From assembly GCF_051020955.1 (NCBI RefSeq), contig NW_027476095.1, positions 3,065,612-3,129,611 on the forward strand: a stretch of 64,000 nucleotides of DNA. The letters run 5' to 3'. Origin of the DNA: Megalopta genalis (Eukaryota > Arthropoda > Insecta > Hymenoptera > Halictidae). The notes under the pieces are model-generated. The model made no database searches and was not told the origin of the DNA. It saw only the letters and a list, made by a program, of their open reading frames with translations. Shown here piece by piece: positions 49,262-63,092 of this stretch (position 1 is its first letter; each line of letters starts with the position of its first letter). A program made the translations under genes and the position numbers.

Positions 49262-50887
49262 GAAACAAACGAGTTAGCTTCAAATCCAAGCGAAACACAT
49301 GATTTAGTTTCACATCAATGCGAAGTAGAAGGCTTAGCTTTAAATCCATGCGACACAAATGATTTAGCTTCAAATACTTGCGATAGAAGTGATATAGCTT
49401 CAATGCAAGCGAAACAAACGAGTTAGCTTCAAAGCTATGCGACACACATGATTTAGCTTCAAATACTAGCGATATAATTGATAAAGCTTCAAATGCAGGC
49501 GAAACAAACGAGTTAGCTTCAAATCCAAGCGGAAGACATGATTTAGCTTCAAATCAATGCGAAACACATGGTTTAGATTAATATTCTTGCGAAACAAGTG
49601 GTTTAGCTTCAGATACTTGTGATAAACATGATTTAGCTCCAACTGCATGCGAAACAATCGAGTTGGCTTCAAATCCAAGGGATACAAATGATTTAGCTAC
49701 AAATCAATGCGAAGTTGAAGGCTTAGCATCAAATCAAAGCGAACCAAATGGTTTTGCTTCAAATACTCGTGGTATATATGATTTACATTCACCTGCATGC
49801 GAAACAAACGAGTTAGCTTCAAATCCATGCGAAACGCATGATTTAGTTTCAAATCAATGCGAAGTAGAAGGCGTAGCTCAAATCCATGCGACACAAATGA
49901 TTTAGCTTCAAATACTTGCGATATAATTGATAAAGCTTCAAATGCAGGCGAAACAAACGAATTATCTTCAAACCTGTGCGAAACACATGATTTAGCTCCA
50001 AATGCATGCGAAACACATGGTTTAGCTTCATATTCTTGCGAAATAAATGGTTTAGATTCAGATACTTGTGATAATCATGATTTAGCTTCAAATGCAGGCG
50101 AAACAAACGAGTTATTTTCAAATCCGTGCGAAACACATGATTTAGCTTCACATACTTGTGATTTAATGATATAGCTTCAAATGCAGGCGAAACAAACGAG
50201 TTAGCTTCAAATCCAAGCGAAACACATGATTTAGTTTCACATCAATGCGAAGTAGAAGGCTTAGCTTTAAATCCATGCGACACAAATGATTTAGCTTCAA
50301 ATACTTGCGATAGAAGTGATATAGCTTCAATGCAAGCGAAACAAACGAGTTAGCTTCAAAGCTATGCGACACAAATGATTTAGCTTCAAATACTAGCGAT
50401 ATAATTGATAAAGCTTCAAATGCAGGCGAAACAAACGAGTTAGCTTCAAATCCAAGCGGAAGATATGATTTAGCTTCAAATCAATGCGAAACACATGGTT
50501 TAGATTAATATTCTTGCGAAACAAGTGGTTTAGCTTCAGATACTTGTGATAAACATGATTTAGCTCCAACTGCATGCGAAACAATCGAGTTGGCTTCAAA
50601 TCCAAGGGATACAAATGATTTAGCTACAAATCAATGCGAAGTTGAAGGCTTAGCATCAAATCAAAGGGAACCAAATGGTTTTGCTTCAAATACTCGTGAT
50701 ATATATGATTTACATTCACCTGCATGCGAAACAAACGAGTTAGCTTCAAATCCATGCGAAACGCATGATTTAGTTTCAAATCAATGCGAAGTAGAAGGCG
50801 TAGCTCAAATCCATGCGACACAAATGATTTAGCTTCAAATACTTGCGATATAATTGATAAAGCTTCAAATGCAGGCGAAACAAACGA
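49262..50887 (+). repeat. Pair of about 700-bp repeats spaced 927 bp apart
   Basis: Bases 49,262-49,960 recur at 50,189-50,887. Differences I can see include CACACATGAT/CACAAATGAT (49,443 versus 50,370), AGACATG/AGATATG, AGCGAACC/AGGGAACC and CGTGGTA/CGTGATA. Both copies carry the same one-base loss GTAGCTCAAATCC and the same GATTAATATTC unit. The intervening 228 bp is beta-like array. The spacing is not a multiple of 30 because of these shared slips. Confidence 0.85.
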
Positions 50888-51551
50888 GTTAGCTTCAAAT
50901 CCAAGCGAAACACATGATTTAGTTTCAAATCAATGCGAAGTAGAAGGCTTAGCTTCAAATCCATGCGACACAAATGATTTAGCTTCAAATACTTGCGATA
51001 GAAGTGATATAGCTTCAATGCAGGCGAAACAAACGAGTTAGCTTCAAATCCATGCGACACAAATGATTTACCTTCAAATTAATGCGAAGTAGAAGGCTTA
51101 TCCTCAAAGCCATGCGACACAAATGATTTAGCTTCAAATACTTGCGATATAATTGATAAATCTTCAAATGCGGGCGAAATAAACGAGTTAGCTTCAAATC
51201 CAAGCGAAACACATGATTTAGCTACAAATCAATGCGACGTAGAAGGCTTAGCTTCAAATCCATGCGAAACACATGATTCTGCTTCAAATCCATGCGTGAC
51301 ACATGTTTTAGATTCAAATCAATGCGAAGCAGAAGGCTTAGCATCAAATCCATGCGACACAAATGAATTAGCTTCAAATGCTTGCGAAATATATGGTACA
51401 TATTCAAATAAAGTCGAAACAAACGAGATATCTTCAAATCCATGCAAAACAAACGAGTTAGCTTCAAATCCATGCGAAATATATGAGTTACCTTCAAATA
51501 CTTGAGATATAAATGAAATAGCTCAAATGCTGGCGAAACAAATGCGATAGA

Positions 51552-52520
51552 TTGAAATTCATGGAAACTCATGATTTAGATTCAAATTCATGCAAAACAC
51601 ATGGTTTAGCTTCAAATCCAAGCGAAACAAATGAATTAGCTACAAATCAATGCGTTGTAGAAGGCTTATCTTCAAAGCCATGCGACACAAATGATTTACC
51701 TTCAAATACTTGCGATATAATTGATAAAGCTTCAAATGCAGGCCAAACAAACGAGTTAGCTTCAAATCCAAGCGAAACACATGGTTCAGTTTCAAAACCA
51801 TGTGAAGTAGGAGGCTTATCCTCAAAGCCATGCGACACAAATGATTTAGCTTCAAATACTTGCGATATAATTGATAAAGCTTCAAATGCAGGCCAAACAA
51901 TCGAGTTAGCTTCAAATCCAAGCGAAACACATGATTTAGTTTCAAATCAATGCGAAGTAGAAGGCTTAGCTTTAAATCCATGCGACACAAATGATTTAGC
52001 TTCAAATACTTGCGATATAATTAATATAGCATCAAATACAGGCGAAACAAACGGGTTAGCTTCAAATCCAAGCGAAACACACGATTTAGTTTCAAATCAA
52101 TGCGTAGTAGAAGGCTTAGCTTCAAATCCATGCGAAACAAATTATTTAGTTTCACATAATTGCGATATAATTGATAAAGCTTCAAATGCAGGCGAAACAA
52201 ACGAGTTAGGTTCAAATCCAAGCGAAACGCATGATTTAGGTTCAAATCAATGCGAAGTAGAATGCTTAGCTTCAAAGCCATGCGACACAAATGATTTAGC
52301 TTCAACTGCATGCGAAACAATCGAGTTGGCTTCAAATCCAAGGGAAACAAATGATTTAGCTACAAATCAATGCGAAGTTGAAGGCTTAGCATCTAATCAA
52401 AGCGAACCAAATGGTTTTGCTTCAAATACTCGTGGTATATATGATTTACATTCACCTGCATGCGAAACAAACGAGTTAGCTTCAAATCCAAGCGAAACAC
52501 ATGATTTACCTTCAAATTAA
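51552..52520 (+). other. Longest plus-strand open frame (322 codons), probably not a gene
   Basis: It reads acidic decapeptides of the type LASNPCETND, with variants LASNQCEVEG, LASNTCDIID and LASNAGETNE. Asn, Asp, Glu, Ser, Thr and Ala dominate, one Cys occurs in most units, and aromatic residues are almost absent. No signal peptide or non-repeat segment is seen. It starts at an ATG produced by a unit variant (ATTGAAATTCATGG at 51,552) and ends at the common CAA-to-TAA change AAATTAATGC. If any frame of the array were ever translated, this would be the most protein-like, but nothing shows that it is. Confidence 0.15.
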
Positions 52521-54174
52521 TGCGAAGTAGAAGGCTTATCCTCAAAGCCATGCGACACAAATGATTCAACTTCAATTACTTGCGATATAATTGATATAGC
52601 TTCAAATGCAGGCGGAACATACGAGTTAGTTTCGAATCCATGCGAAACACATGATTTAGCTTCAAATCCAAGCGAAACACATGGTTTAGTTTCATATTCT
52701 TGCGAAACAAATGGTTTAGCTTCATATACTTGTGATAAACATGATTTAGCTTCAACCGCGTGCGAAACAAACGAGTTAGTTTTAAAACCAAGCGAAACAC
52801 ATTATTTAGCTTCAAATAAATGCGAAGTAGAAGGCGTAGCTTCAAATCAATGCGACACAAATGGTTTAGCATCAAATACTTGTGGTATACATGATTTACC
52901 TACAACTGCTTGCGAAACAAACGAGTAAGCTTCAAATCCATGCGAAACAAACGATTTATCTTCAAATCAATGGGAAGTAGAAGGCTTAGCTTCAAATCCG
53001 TGCGAGAAAAGTGATTTAGATACCAATACTTGCGATATAATTGATATAGCTTCAAATGCAGGCGAAGCAAACGAGTTAGATTCAAGTCCATGAGAAACAC
53101 ATGATTTAGCATCTCATCAATGCGAAGTAGAAGGCTTAGCTTCAAATACATGTAGACCAAATGGTTTAGCTTCAAATACTTGTGATATACATGATTTATC
53201 TTCAACTGCATGCGAAACACATGGATTAGATTCACATTCTTGCGAAACAAATGGTTTAGTTTCAGATACCTGCGATATAGATGATATAGCTTCAAATGCA
53301 GGCGGAAAAAAACGAGTTAGCTTCAACTGCATGCGAAACACATGATTTAGGTTCAAATTCATGGGAAACACGTGGTTTAGCATCAAATCCATGCGAATCA
53401 GATGGTTTAGCTTTAAATACTTGTGATATACATGATTTAGATTCAACTGCATGCGAAACAAACGAGATAGCTTAAAATCCAAGCGAAATACATGATTTAG
53501 CTTCAAATCAATATGAAGTAGAAGGCTTGGCTTCAAATCCATGCGAAACAAATGGTTTAGCTACAAACATTTGTGATATACATGATTTAGCTTCAACTAC
53601 ATGCGGAGCAAGCAAGTTTGCTTCAAATCCAAGCGAAACAAATGATTTAGCTTCAAGTGCTTGCGAAACACATGATTTAGGTTCAAATTCGTGGGAAACA
53701 CGTGGTTTAGCTTCAAATACATGCGAAACAAATTGTTTAGCTTCAGATCCTTATGATATACATGATTTAGCTTCAACAGCATGCGAAACCATTGAGTTAG
53801 TTTCAAATCCAAGCGAAAAACTTAATTCAGTTTCAAATCAATGCGATGCAGAAGGTTTGGCTTCAAATCCATGCGAAACAAATGATTTAGCTTCCAATTC
53901 ATGCGATATAAGTGATACAGCTTCAAATGCAGGAGAAGCAAACGAGTTAGCTTCAAGTCCATGCGAAACACATGATTTAGCTTCTAATCAATGCGAAGTA
54001 GAAGGCTTAGCTTCAAATGCATGCGGAACAAATGTTTTAGCATCAAATACTTGTGATATACATGATTTAGCTTCAACTGCATGCGAAACAAACGAGTTAG
54101 CTTCAAATCCAAGCGAATCAAATGGTTTAGCTTCAAATACTTGCGATAAAAATGATATAGCTTGAAATGCATGC

Positions 54175-55490
54175 GAAACAAACGAGTTAGCTTCAAATCC
54201 AAGCGAAACACATGATTTAGCTTCAAATCAATGCGAAGTAGAAGGCTTGGATTCAAATCCATGCCAAACGAATTATTTAGATTCAAATGCTTGTCATATA
54301 CATGATATAGCTTCAAATGCAGGCGGAACAAAGGAGTAAGCTTCAAATCCATGCGAAGAACATGATTTAGCTTCAACTGCATGCGAAACACATGATTTAG
54401 GTTCAAAATCATGGGAAACACGTGGTTTAGCATCAAATCCGTGCGAATCAGATGGTTTAGCTTCAAATACTTGTGATATAAGAGATTTAGATTCAACTGC
54501 GTGCGAAACAAACGAGATAGCTTCAAATCCAAGCGAAATACATGATTTAGTTTCAAATCAATGCGAAGTAGAAGGCTTGGCTTCAAATCCATGCGAAACA
54601 AATGGTTTAGCTACAAACATTTGTGATATACATGATTTAGCTTCAACTACATGCGAAACCAGTGCGTTTTCTTCAAATCCAAGAGAAAAACTTGATTCAG
54701 TTTCAAATCAATGCGATGCAGAAAGTTTAGCTTCAAATCCATGCGAAACAAATGATTTAGCTTCAAATACTTGCCACATAAATGAAATAGCTACAAATGC
54801 AGGCGACACAAACGACTTAGCTTCAAATCCATTCAGAAGACATGATTAAGCTTCGAATACATGCGAAATACACGATTAAGGTTCAAATTCATTGGAAACA
54901 CGTGGTTTAGCATCAAATCCGTGCGAATCAAATGGTTTAGCTTCACATACTTGTAATATACATGATTTAGATTCAACTGCATGCGAAACAAACGAGTTAG
55001 CTTCAAATCTAACCGAAACACTTGATTTAGCTTCAAATCAATGCGAAGTAGAAGGCTTAGCTTCAAATCCATGCGAATCAAATGGTTTAGCTTCAAATAC
55101 TTGTGATTTACATGATTTAGCTCCAACAACATGCGAAACAAACAAGTAACCTTCAAATTCATGGAAAACACATGATTTAGCTACCATCAATGCGAAGTAG
55201 AAGGCTTATCTTCAAATCCATGCCACACAAATGAATTAGATTCAAATCAGTGCCAAGTGGAAGGCTTAGCATCAAATCCATGCGAATCAAATGGTTTAGC
55301 TTCAAATACTTGCCACAACAATGAAATAGCTACAAATGCAGGCGACGCAAACGACTTAGCTTCAAATCAATTCAGAACACATGATTAAGCTTCGAATGCA
55401 TGCGAAACACATAATTTAGCTACAAATCAATGCGAAGTAAAAGGCTTAGCTTCAAATCCATGCGAAAGCCAGGACTTACTTCAAATCCAA
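54175..55490 (+). repeat. Segmental duplication SD-W, copy 1
   Basis: Repeated at 61,777-63,092 with a constant offset of 7,602 over 1.3 kb. A partial, internally deleted relative lies at about 56,451-57,400 (offsets 2,277, then about 2,127). Shared private features are the CATTCAGAAGACATG unit, the GCTACCATCAATGCG shortened unit (55,174 and 62,782), and the GAAAGCCAGGA scar at its right end (55,464, 57,384 and 63,064). Confidence 0.85.
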
Positions 55491-56228
55491 GCGAAACACA
55501 TGATTTAGTTTCAAATCAATGCGAAGTAGAAGGCTTAGCTTCAAAGCAATGCGAAACAAATGATTTAGCTTCAAATACTTGCGATATAAATGATATAGCT
55601 TCAAATGCAGGCGCAACAAACGACTTAGCTTCAAATCCATGCAAAACACATAATTTAGCTACAAATCAATGCGAAGTAGAGGGCATGGCTTCAAATCCAT
55701 GCGAAACACATGATTTAGCTTCAAATCCATGCGTAACACATGTTTTAGCTTCAAATCAATGCGAAGCAGAAGGCTCAGCATCATATCCATGCAACAAAAA
55801 AGAATTAGCTTCAAATGCTTGCGAAATAAATGGTACAGATTCAAATAAAGTCGAAACAAACGAGGTATCTTCAAATCCATGCAAAACAAACGAGTTAGCT
55901 TCAAATCCATGCGAAACACATGATTTAACACCAAATCCATTGGAAACTCATGATTTAGAAACAAATTCATGCGAAACAAATGGTTTAGCTCCAGATAATT
56001 GTGATAAACATGATTTAGCTTCATCTGCATACGAAACAAACGAGTTAGATTCACATTCAAGGGAATCACATGATTTAGTTTCAAATCAATGCGAAGTTGA
56101 AAGCTTAGCATCAAATCCATGCGAAATATATGAGTTACCTTCAAATACTTGCGATATAAATGAAATAGCTTCAAATGCAGGCGAAACAAACGCGATAGCT
56201 TGAAATTCATGGAATCGCATGATTTAGT
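55491..56228 (+). repeat. Segmental duplication SD-V, copy 1
   Basis: Repeated at 63,203-64,000, where the window ends inside it. The offset changes from 7,742 to 7,772 because copy 2 has one additional 30-bp unit (GCTTCATATTCTTGTG at about 63,730). Marker units are AAAGTCGAAACAAACGAG, CCATGCGTAACACATG and TTCAAGGGAATCACATG. No gene is seen. Confidence 0.84.
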
Positions 56229-57459
56229 TTCAAATTCATGCGAAACACATGATTTAGCTTCAAATTCATGGGATACACGTGGTTTAGCATCAAATCCATG
56301 CGAATCAGATGGTTTATCTTTAAATACTTGTGATATACATGATTTAGATTCAACTGCATGCGAAACTAACGAGTTAGCTTCAAATCCAAGCGAATCAAAT
56401 GGTTTAGCTTCAAATACTTGCGATAAAAATGATATAGCTTGAAATGCATGCGAAACAAACGAGTTAGCTTCAAATCCAAGCGAAACACGTGATTTAGCTT
56501 CAAATCAATGAGAAGTAGAAGGCTTGGATTCAAATCCATGCGAAACGAATTATTTAGATTCAAATGCTTGCCATATACATGATATAGCTTCAAATGCAGG
56601 CGGAACAAGGGTGTAAGCTTCAAATCCATGCGAAGAACATGATTTAGCTTCAACTGCATAAGAAACACATGATTTAGGTTCAAATTCATGGGAAACACGT
56701 GGTTTAGCATCAAATCCGTGCGAATCAGATGGTTTAGCTTCAAATACTTGTGATATACATGATTTAGCTTCAACTACATGCGAAACCAGTGAATTTTCTT
56801 CAAATCCAAGAGAAAAACTTGATTCAGTTTCAAATCAATGCGATGCAGAAAGTTTAGCTTCAAATCCATGCGAAACAAATGATTTAGCTTCAAATACTTG
56901 CCACATAAATGAAATAGCTACAAATGCAGGCGACAAAAACGACTTAGCTTCAAATCCATTCAGAAGACATGATTAAGCTTCAAATACATGCGAAACACAC
57001 GATTAAGGTTCAAATTCATTGGAAACACGTGGTTTAGCATCAAATCCGTGCGAATCAAATGGTTTAGCTTCACATACTTGTAATATACATGATTTAGATT
57101 CAACTGCATGCGAAACAAACGAGTTAGCTTAAAATCTAACCGAAACACTTGATTTAGCTTCAAATCAATGCGAAGTAGAAGGCTTAGCTTCAAATCCATG
57201 CGAATCAAATGGTTTAGCTTCAAATACTTGCCACAACAATGAAATATCTACAAATGCAAGCGACACAAACGACTTAGCTTCAAATCAATTCAGAACACAT
57301 TATTAAGCTTCGAATGCATGCGAAACACATAATTTAGCTACAAATCAATGCGAAGTAAAAGGCTTAGCTTCAAATCCATGCGAAAGCCAGGAATTACTTC
57401 AAATCCATGCGTATCACATGTTTTAGCTTCAAATCAATGCGAAGCAGAAGTGTTAGCAT

Positions 57460-57500
57460 CAAATCCATGCAACACAAATCAAACACTTGCAATATAAGTG
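57460..57500 (+). repeat. 20-bp unit with a 10-bp deletion
   Basis: At 57,475 the expected GATTTAGCTT is missing, giving ACACAAATCAAACACTTGC. The identical event is at about 63,166-63,176 (ACACAAATCAAATACTTGC). The deletion is flanked by the direct repeat CAAAT in the intact unit, the classic product of slipped pairing. The second copy was carried by duplication of this stretch. Confidence 0.82.
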
Positions 57501-58679
57501 ATATAACTTCAAATGCAAGCGAAACAAACGAGTTATCTTCAAAACCATGCGACACAAATGATTTAGCTTCAAATACGTGCGATATAAATGAAATAGCTTC
57601 AAATGCAGGAAAAACAAACGAGTTATCTTCAAAACCATGCGACACAAATGATTTAGCTTCAAATACTTGCGATATAATTGATATAGCTTCAAATGCAGGC
57701 GAAACAAACGAGTTAGTTTTAAAACCAAGCGAAACACATGATTTAGCTTCAAATCAATGCGAAGTAGAAGGCTTAGCTTCATATCCATACGAATCAAATG
57801 ACTTAGCTTCATATACTTGCGAATATAGGTGATACTGCTTCAAATGCTTGAGAAAGAAACGAGTTAGCATCAAATCCATGCGAAACACATGATTTAGATT
57901 CAAATCCATGAGAAACACATGGTTTAGCTTCAAAATCTTGAGAAACAGATGGTTTAGCTTCAGATACTTATGATAAACATGATTTAGCTTCAACTGCATG
58001 CGAAACACTCGCGTTAGCTTCAAATCCAAGGGAAACAAATGATTTAGCTTCAACTCAATGCGAAGTTGAAGGCTTAGCTGCAAAGCAATTCGAAACAAAT
58101 GATTTAGTTTCAAATCAATGCGAAGTAGAAGGCTTAGCTTCAAATCCATGCGAAACACATCATTAAGCTTCAAATCAATACGATATGGAAGGTATAACTT
58201 CAAATCCATGCGAAACACATGATTTATCTACAAAACAATGCGATGTAGAAGGCTTAGCTTAAAATTCATGCGAAACAAATGATTTAGCTTCAAATACTTG
58301 CGATATAATTGATATAGCTTCAAATGCTGGCGAAACAAACGAGTTAGCTTCAAATCCAAGCGGAAGACATGATTTAGCTTCAAATCAATGCGAAGTAGAA
58401 GGCTCAGCTTCAAATCGATGCGAAACACATGATTTAGCTTCAAATCAATGCGATGTAGAAGGCGTAGCTTCAAATCCACGCGACAAAAATGATTTACCTT
58501 CAAATACTTGCGATATAATTGATAACGCTTCAAATGCAGGCGAAACAAACGAGTTAGCTTCAAATCCAAGCGAAAAACATGATTTAGTTTCAAATCAATG
58601 CGAAGTAGAAGGCTTAGCTTCAAATCCGTGCGACACAAATGATTTAGCTTCAAATACTTGCGATAGAAGTGATATAGCT

Positions 58680-61500
58680 TCAATGCAGGCGAAACAAACG
58701 AGTTAGCTTCAAAGCCATGCGACACAAATGATTTAGCTTCAAATACTTGCGATATAATTGATAAAGCTTCAAATGCAGGCGAAACAAACGAGTTACCTTC
58801 AAATCCAAGCGAAACACATGGTTTAGCTTCATATTCTTGCGAAACAAATGGTTTAGCATCAGATACTTGTGATAAACATGATTTAGCTTCAACTGCGTTC
58901 AATATAAACTAGTTAGCTTCAAATCCAAGGGAAACACATGATTTAGCTTCAAATACCTGCGGTATAATTGAGTTAGCTTGAAATGCACACAAAACAAACG
59001 AGTTAGCTACAGATCCGTGCGAAACAAATGGTTTTGCTACAAATACTTGTGATATACATTATTCAGCTACAACTGCAAGCGAAACAAACGAGTTAGCATC
59101 AAATCCATGCGAAACGAATGATTTAGCTTCAAATAGTTGCCTCATAAATGAAATACCTACAAATGTAGGCGAAACAAACGAGTTAGCTACAAATCCATGC
59201 AAAAAACATGACTAATTTCAAATGAATGCGATATAGAAGGTATAGCTTCAAATCCATGCGAAACATATGATTTAGCTGCAAATCAATGCTATGTAGAAGG
59301 TTTAGCATCAAATCCATGCGACACAAATGATTTAGCTTCAGATACTTGCGATATAATTGATAAAGCTTCAAATGCAGGCGAAACAAACGAGTTACCTTCA
59401 AATCCAAGCGAAACGCATGATTTAGTTTCAAATCAATGCGAAGTAGAAGGCTTAGCTTCAAATCCGTGCGACACAAATGATTTAGCTTCAAATACTTGCG
59501 ATAGAAGTGATATAGCTTCAATGCAGGCGAAACAAACGAGTTAGCTTCAAAGCCATGCGACACAAATGATTTAGCTTCAAATACTTGCGATATAATTGAT
59601 AAAGCTTCAAATCCAAGCGAAACGCATGATTTAGTTTCAAATCAATGCGAAGTAGAAGGCTTAGCTTCAAATCCGTGCGACACAAATGATTTAGCTTCAA
59701 ATACTTGCGATAGAAGTGATATAGCTTCAATGCAGGCGAAACAAAAGAGTTAGCTTCAAAGCCATGCGACACAAATGATTTAGCTTCAAATACTTGCGAT
59801 ATAATTGATAAAGCTTCAAATGCAGGCGAAACAAACGAGTTACCTTCAAATCCAAGCGAAACGCATGATTTAGTTTCAAATCAATGCGAAGTAGTAGGCA
59901 TAGCTCCAAATCCATGCGAAACAAATGATTTAGCTTCACATACTTGCGATATAAATGATATAGCTTCAAATGCTGGCGAAACATACGAGTTACTTTCAAA
60001 TTTAAGCGAAACACATGATTTACCTTCAAATTAATGCAAGCTAGAAGGCATAGCTTCAAATCCATGCGAAACACATTATTTAGCTTCAAATCAATGCGAA
60101 GTAGAATGCTTAGATTCAAAGCCATGCGACACAAATGATTTAGCTTCAAATACTTGCGATATAATTGATATAGCTTCAAATGCAGGCGATACAAACGAGT
60201 TAGCTTCAAATCCAAGCGAAACACATGATTTAGTTTCAAATCAATACGAAGTAGTAGGCATAGCTCCAAATCCATGCGAAACAAATGGTTTAGCTTCACA
60301 TACTTGCGATATAAATGATATAGCTTCAAATGCAGGCGAAATAAACGAGTTAGCTTCAAATCCAAGCGAAACACATGATTTACCTTCAAATTAATGCGAA
60401 GTAGAAGGCTTATCCTCAAAGCCATGCGACACAAATGATTCAACTTCAATTACTTGCGATATAATTCAAATAGTTTCAAATGCAGGCGAAACAAACGACT
60501 TAGCTTCAAATCCACGCGAAACACATGGTTTAGCTTCATATTCTTGCGAAAGAAATGGTTTAGCTTCATATACTTGCGATATAAATGATATAGCTTCAAA
60601 TGCAGGCGAAACAAACGAGTTAGCTTCAAATCCATGCGAAACACATGATTTAGCTTCAAATCAATGCGATGTAGAAGGCTTAGCTTCAAAAACATGCGAA
60701 ACACATGATTAAGCTTCAAATCAATGCGATGTGGAAGCTATATCTTCAAATCGATGCGAAACACATGATTTATCTGCAAATCAATGCGACGTAGAAGGTT
60801 TAGCTTCAAATCCATGCGAAACAAATGATTTAGCTTCAGATACTTGCGATATAAGTGATATAGCTTCAAATGCAGGCCAAATAAACGAGTTAGCTTAAAA
60901 TCCATGCAAAACACATGATTAAGCTTCAAACCAATGCTATGTAGAAGGTTTAGCATCAAATCCATGCGACACAATTGATTTAGCTTCAGATACTTGCGAT
61001 ATAAGTGATATAGCTTCATCTGCAGGCGAAACAAACGAGTTAGCTACAAATCCATGCAAAAAACATGATTTAGCTTCAAGTCCATGAGAAACACATGGTT
61101 TAGCTTCATAATCTTGAGAAACAGATGGTTTAGCTTCAGATATTTATGATAAACATGATTTAGCTTCAACTGCATGCGAAACAATCGCGTTAGCTTCAAA
61201 TCCAAGGGAACCAAATAATTTAGCTTCAAATCAATGCGATGTTGAAGGCTTAGCTTAAAATCAATGCGAAACAAATGGTTTAGCTTCAAATTCTTGCGAA
61301 ACAAATGGTTCAGATTCAGATACTTGTGATAAACATGATTTAGCTCCAAATGCAGGCGAAACAAACGAGTTAGCTTCAAATCCAAGAGAAACACATGGTT
61401 TAGCTTCATATTCTTGCGAAACAAATGGTTTAGCATCAGATACTTGTGATAAACATGATTTAGCTTCAACTGCGTTCAATATAAACTAGTTAGCTTCAAA
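58680..61500 (+). repeat. Array with short dispersed copies, including a pair at 2,397-bp spacing
   Basis: About 59,111-59,345 matches 61,508-61,742 (offset 2,397), and about 58,790-58,920 matches 61,367-61,497 (offset 2,577, with the unusual GCGTTCAATATAAACTAG unit in both). Three junction units TAGCTTCAATGCAGG lie at 58,676, 59,516 and 59,723. The last two follow a nearly identical 207-bp tandem repeat that starts near 59,400. No gene is seen. Confidence 0.75.
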
Positions 61501-61776
61501 TCCATGCGAAACGAATGATTTAGCTTCAAATAGTTGCCTCATAAATGAAATACCTACAAATGTAGGCGAAACAAACGAGTTAGCTACAAATCCATGCAAA
61601 AAACATGACTAATTTCAAATGAATGCGATATAGAAGGTATAGCTTCAAATCCATGCGAAACATATGATTTAGCTGCAAATCAATGCTATGTAGAAGGTTT
61701 AGCATCAAATCCATGCGACACAAATGATTTAGCTTCAGATAGTTGCGATATAAGTGATATAGCTTCAACTGCATGC

Positions 61777-63092
61777 GAAACAAACGAGTTAGCTTCAAAT
61801 CCAAGCGGAACACATGATTTAGCTTCAAATCAATGCGAAGTAGAAGGCTTGGATTCAAATCCATGCGAAACGAATTATTTAGATTCAAATGCTTGTCATA
61901 TACATGATATAGCTTCAAATGCAGGCGGAACAAAGGAGTAAGCTTCAAATCCATGCGAAGAACATGATTTAGCTTCAACTGCATGCGAAACACATGTTTT
62001 AGGTTCAAATTCATGGGAAACACCTGGTTTAGAATCAAATCCGTGCGAATCAGATGGTTTAGCTTCAAATACTTGTGATATAAGTGATTTAGATTCAACG
62101 GCATGCGAAACAAACGAGATAGCTTCAAATCCAAGCGAAATACATGATATAGTTTCAAATCAATGCGAAGTAGAAGGATCGGCTTCAAATCCATGCGAAA
62201 CAAATGGTTTAGCTACAAACATTTGTGATATACATGATTTAGCTTCAACTACATGCGAAACCAGTGAGTTTTCTTCAAATCCAAGAGAAAAACTTGATTC
62301 AGTTTCAAATCAATGCGATGCAGAAAGTTTAGCTTCAAATCCATGCGAAACAATTGATTTAGCTTCAAATACTTGCCACATAAATGAAATAGCTACAAAT
62401 GCAGGCGACACAAACGACTTAGCTTCAAATCCATTCAGAAGACATGATTAAGCTTCAAATACATGCGAAACACACGATTAAGCTTCAAATTCATTGGAAA
62501 CACGTAGTTTAGCATCAAATCCGTGCGAATCAAATGGTTTAGCTTCACATACTTGTAATATACATGATTTAGATTCAACTGCATGCGAAACAAACGAGTT
62601 AGCTTCAAATCTAACCGAAACACTTGATATAGCTTCAAATCAATGCGAAGTAGAAGGCTTAGCTTCAAATCCATGCGAATCAAATGGTTTAGCTTCAAAT
62701 ACTTGTGATTTACATGATTTAGCTCCAACAGCATGCGAAACAAACAAGTAACCTTTAAATTCATGGAAAACACATGATTTAGCTACCATCAATGCGAAGT
62801 AGAAGGCTTATCTTCAAATCCATGCCACACAAATGAATTAGATTCAAATCAGTGCCAAGCGGAAGGCTTAGCATCAAATCCATGCGAATCAAATGGTTTA
62901 GCTTCAAATACTTGCCACAACAATGAAATAGCTACAAATGCTGGCGACACAAACGACTTAGCTTCAAATCAATTCAGAACACATGATTAAGCTTCGAATG
63001 CATGCGAAACACATAATTTAGCTACAAATCAATGCGAAGTAAAAGGCTTAGCTTCAAATCCATGCGAAAGCCAGGATTTACTTCAAATCCAT
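61777..63092 (+). repeat. Segmental duplication SD-W, copy 2
   Basis: Second copy of 54,175-55,490. Differences seen by eye include CCAAACG/CGAAACG at 54,265 versus 61,867, TTGATTTAGC/TTGATATAGC near 55,022 versus 62,624, and CAAGTGG/CAAGCGG near 55,254 versus 62,856. It passes directly into SD-V copy 2 after about 110 bp containing the 20-bp unit. Confidence 0.85.

Larger units (their letters stand above)
48858..53300 (+). repeat. Array right of the Z block
   Basis: Alpha-type pentamers resume with more variation. It contains the 927-bp-spaced repeat pair (49,262-50,887). The segment at 51,222-51,600 has the heads AAAGTCGAAACAAACGAG and CTTGCGAAATATATGG, a group otherwise seen only at 55.8 and 63.6 kb. 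A third partial copy of the CGAACCAAATGG piece lies at about 52,300-52,490. Register shifts lie near 49,150, 49,880, 50,166, 50,806 and 51,523. No gene is seen. Confidence 0.8.

Noticed and set aside
51552..52520. Cell-surface adhesin, silk, antifreeze or other repetitive secreted protein
   Set aside because: No signal peptide, anchor or unique terminal domain is visible. The Cys is missing in two of five units of each alpha pentamer, and in-frame stops are frequent. Composition alone is not enough.
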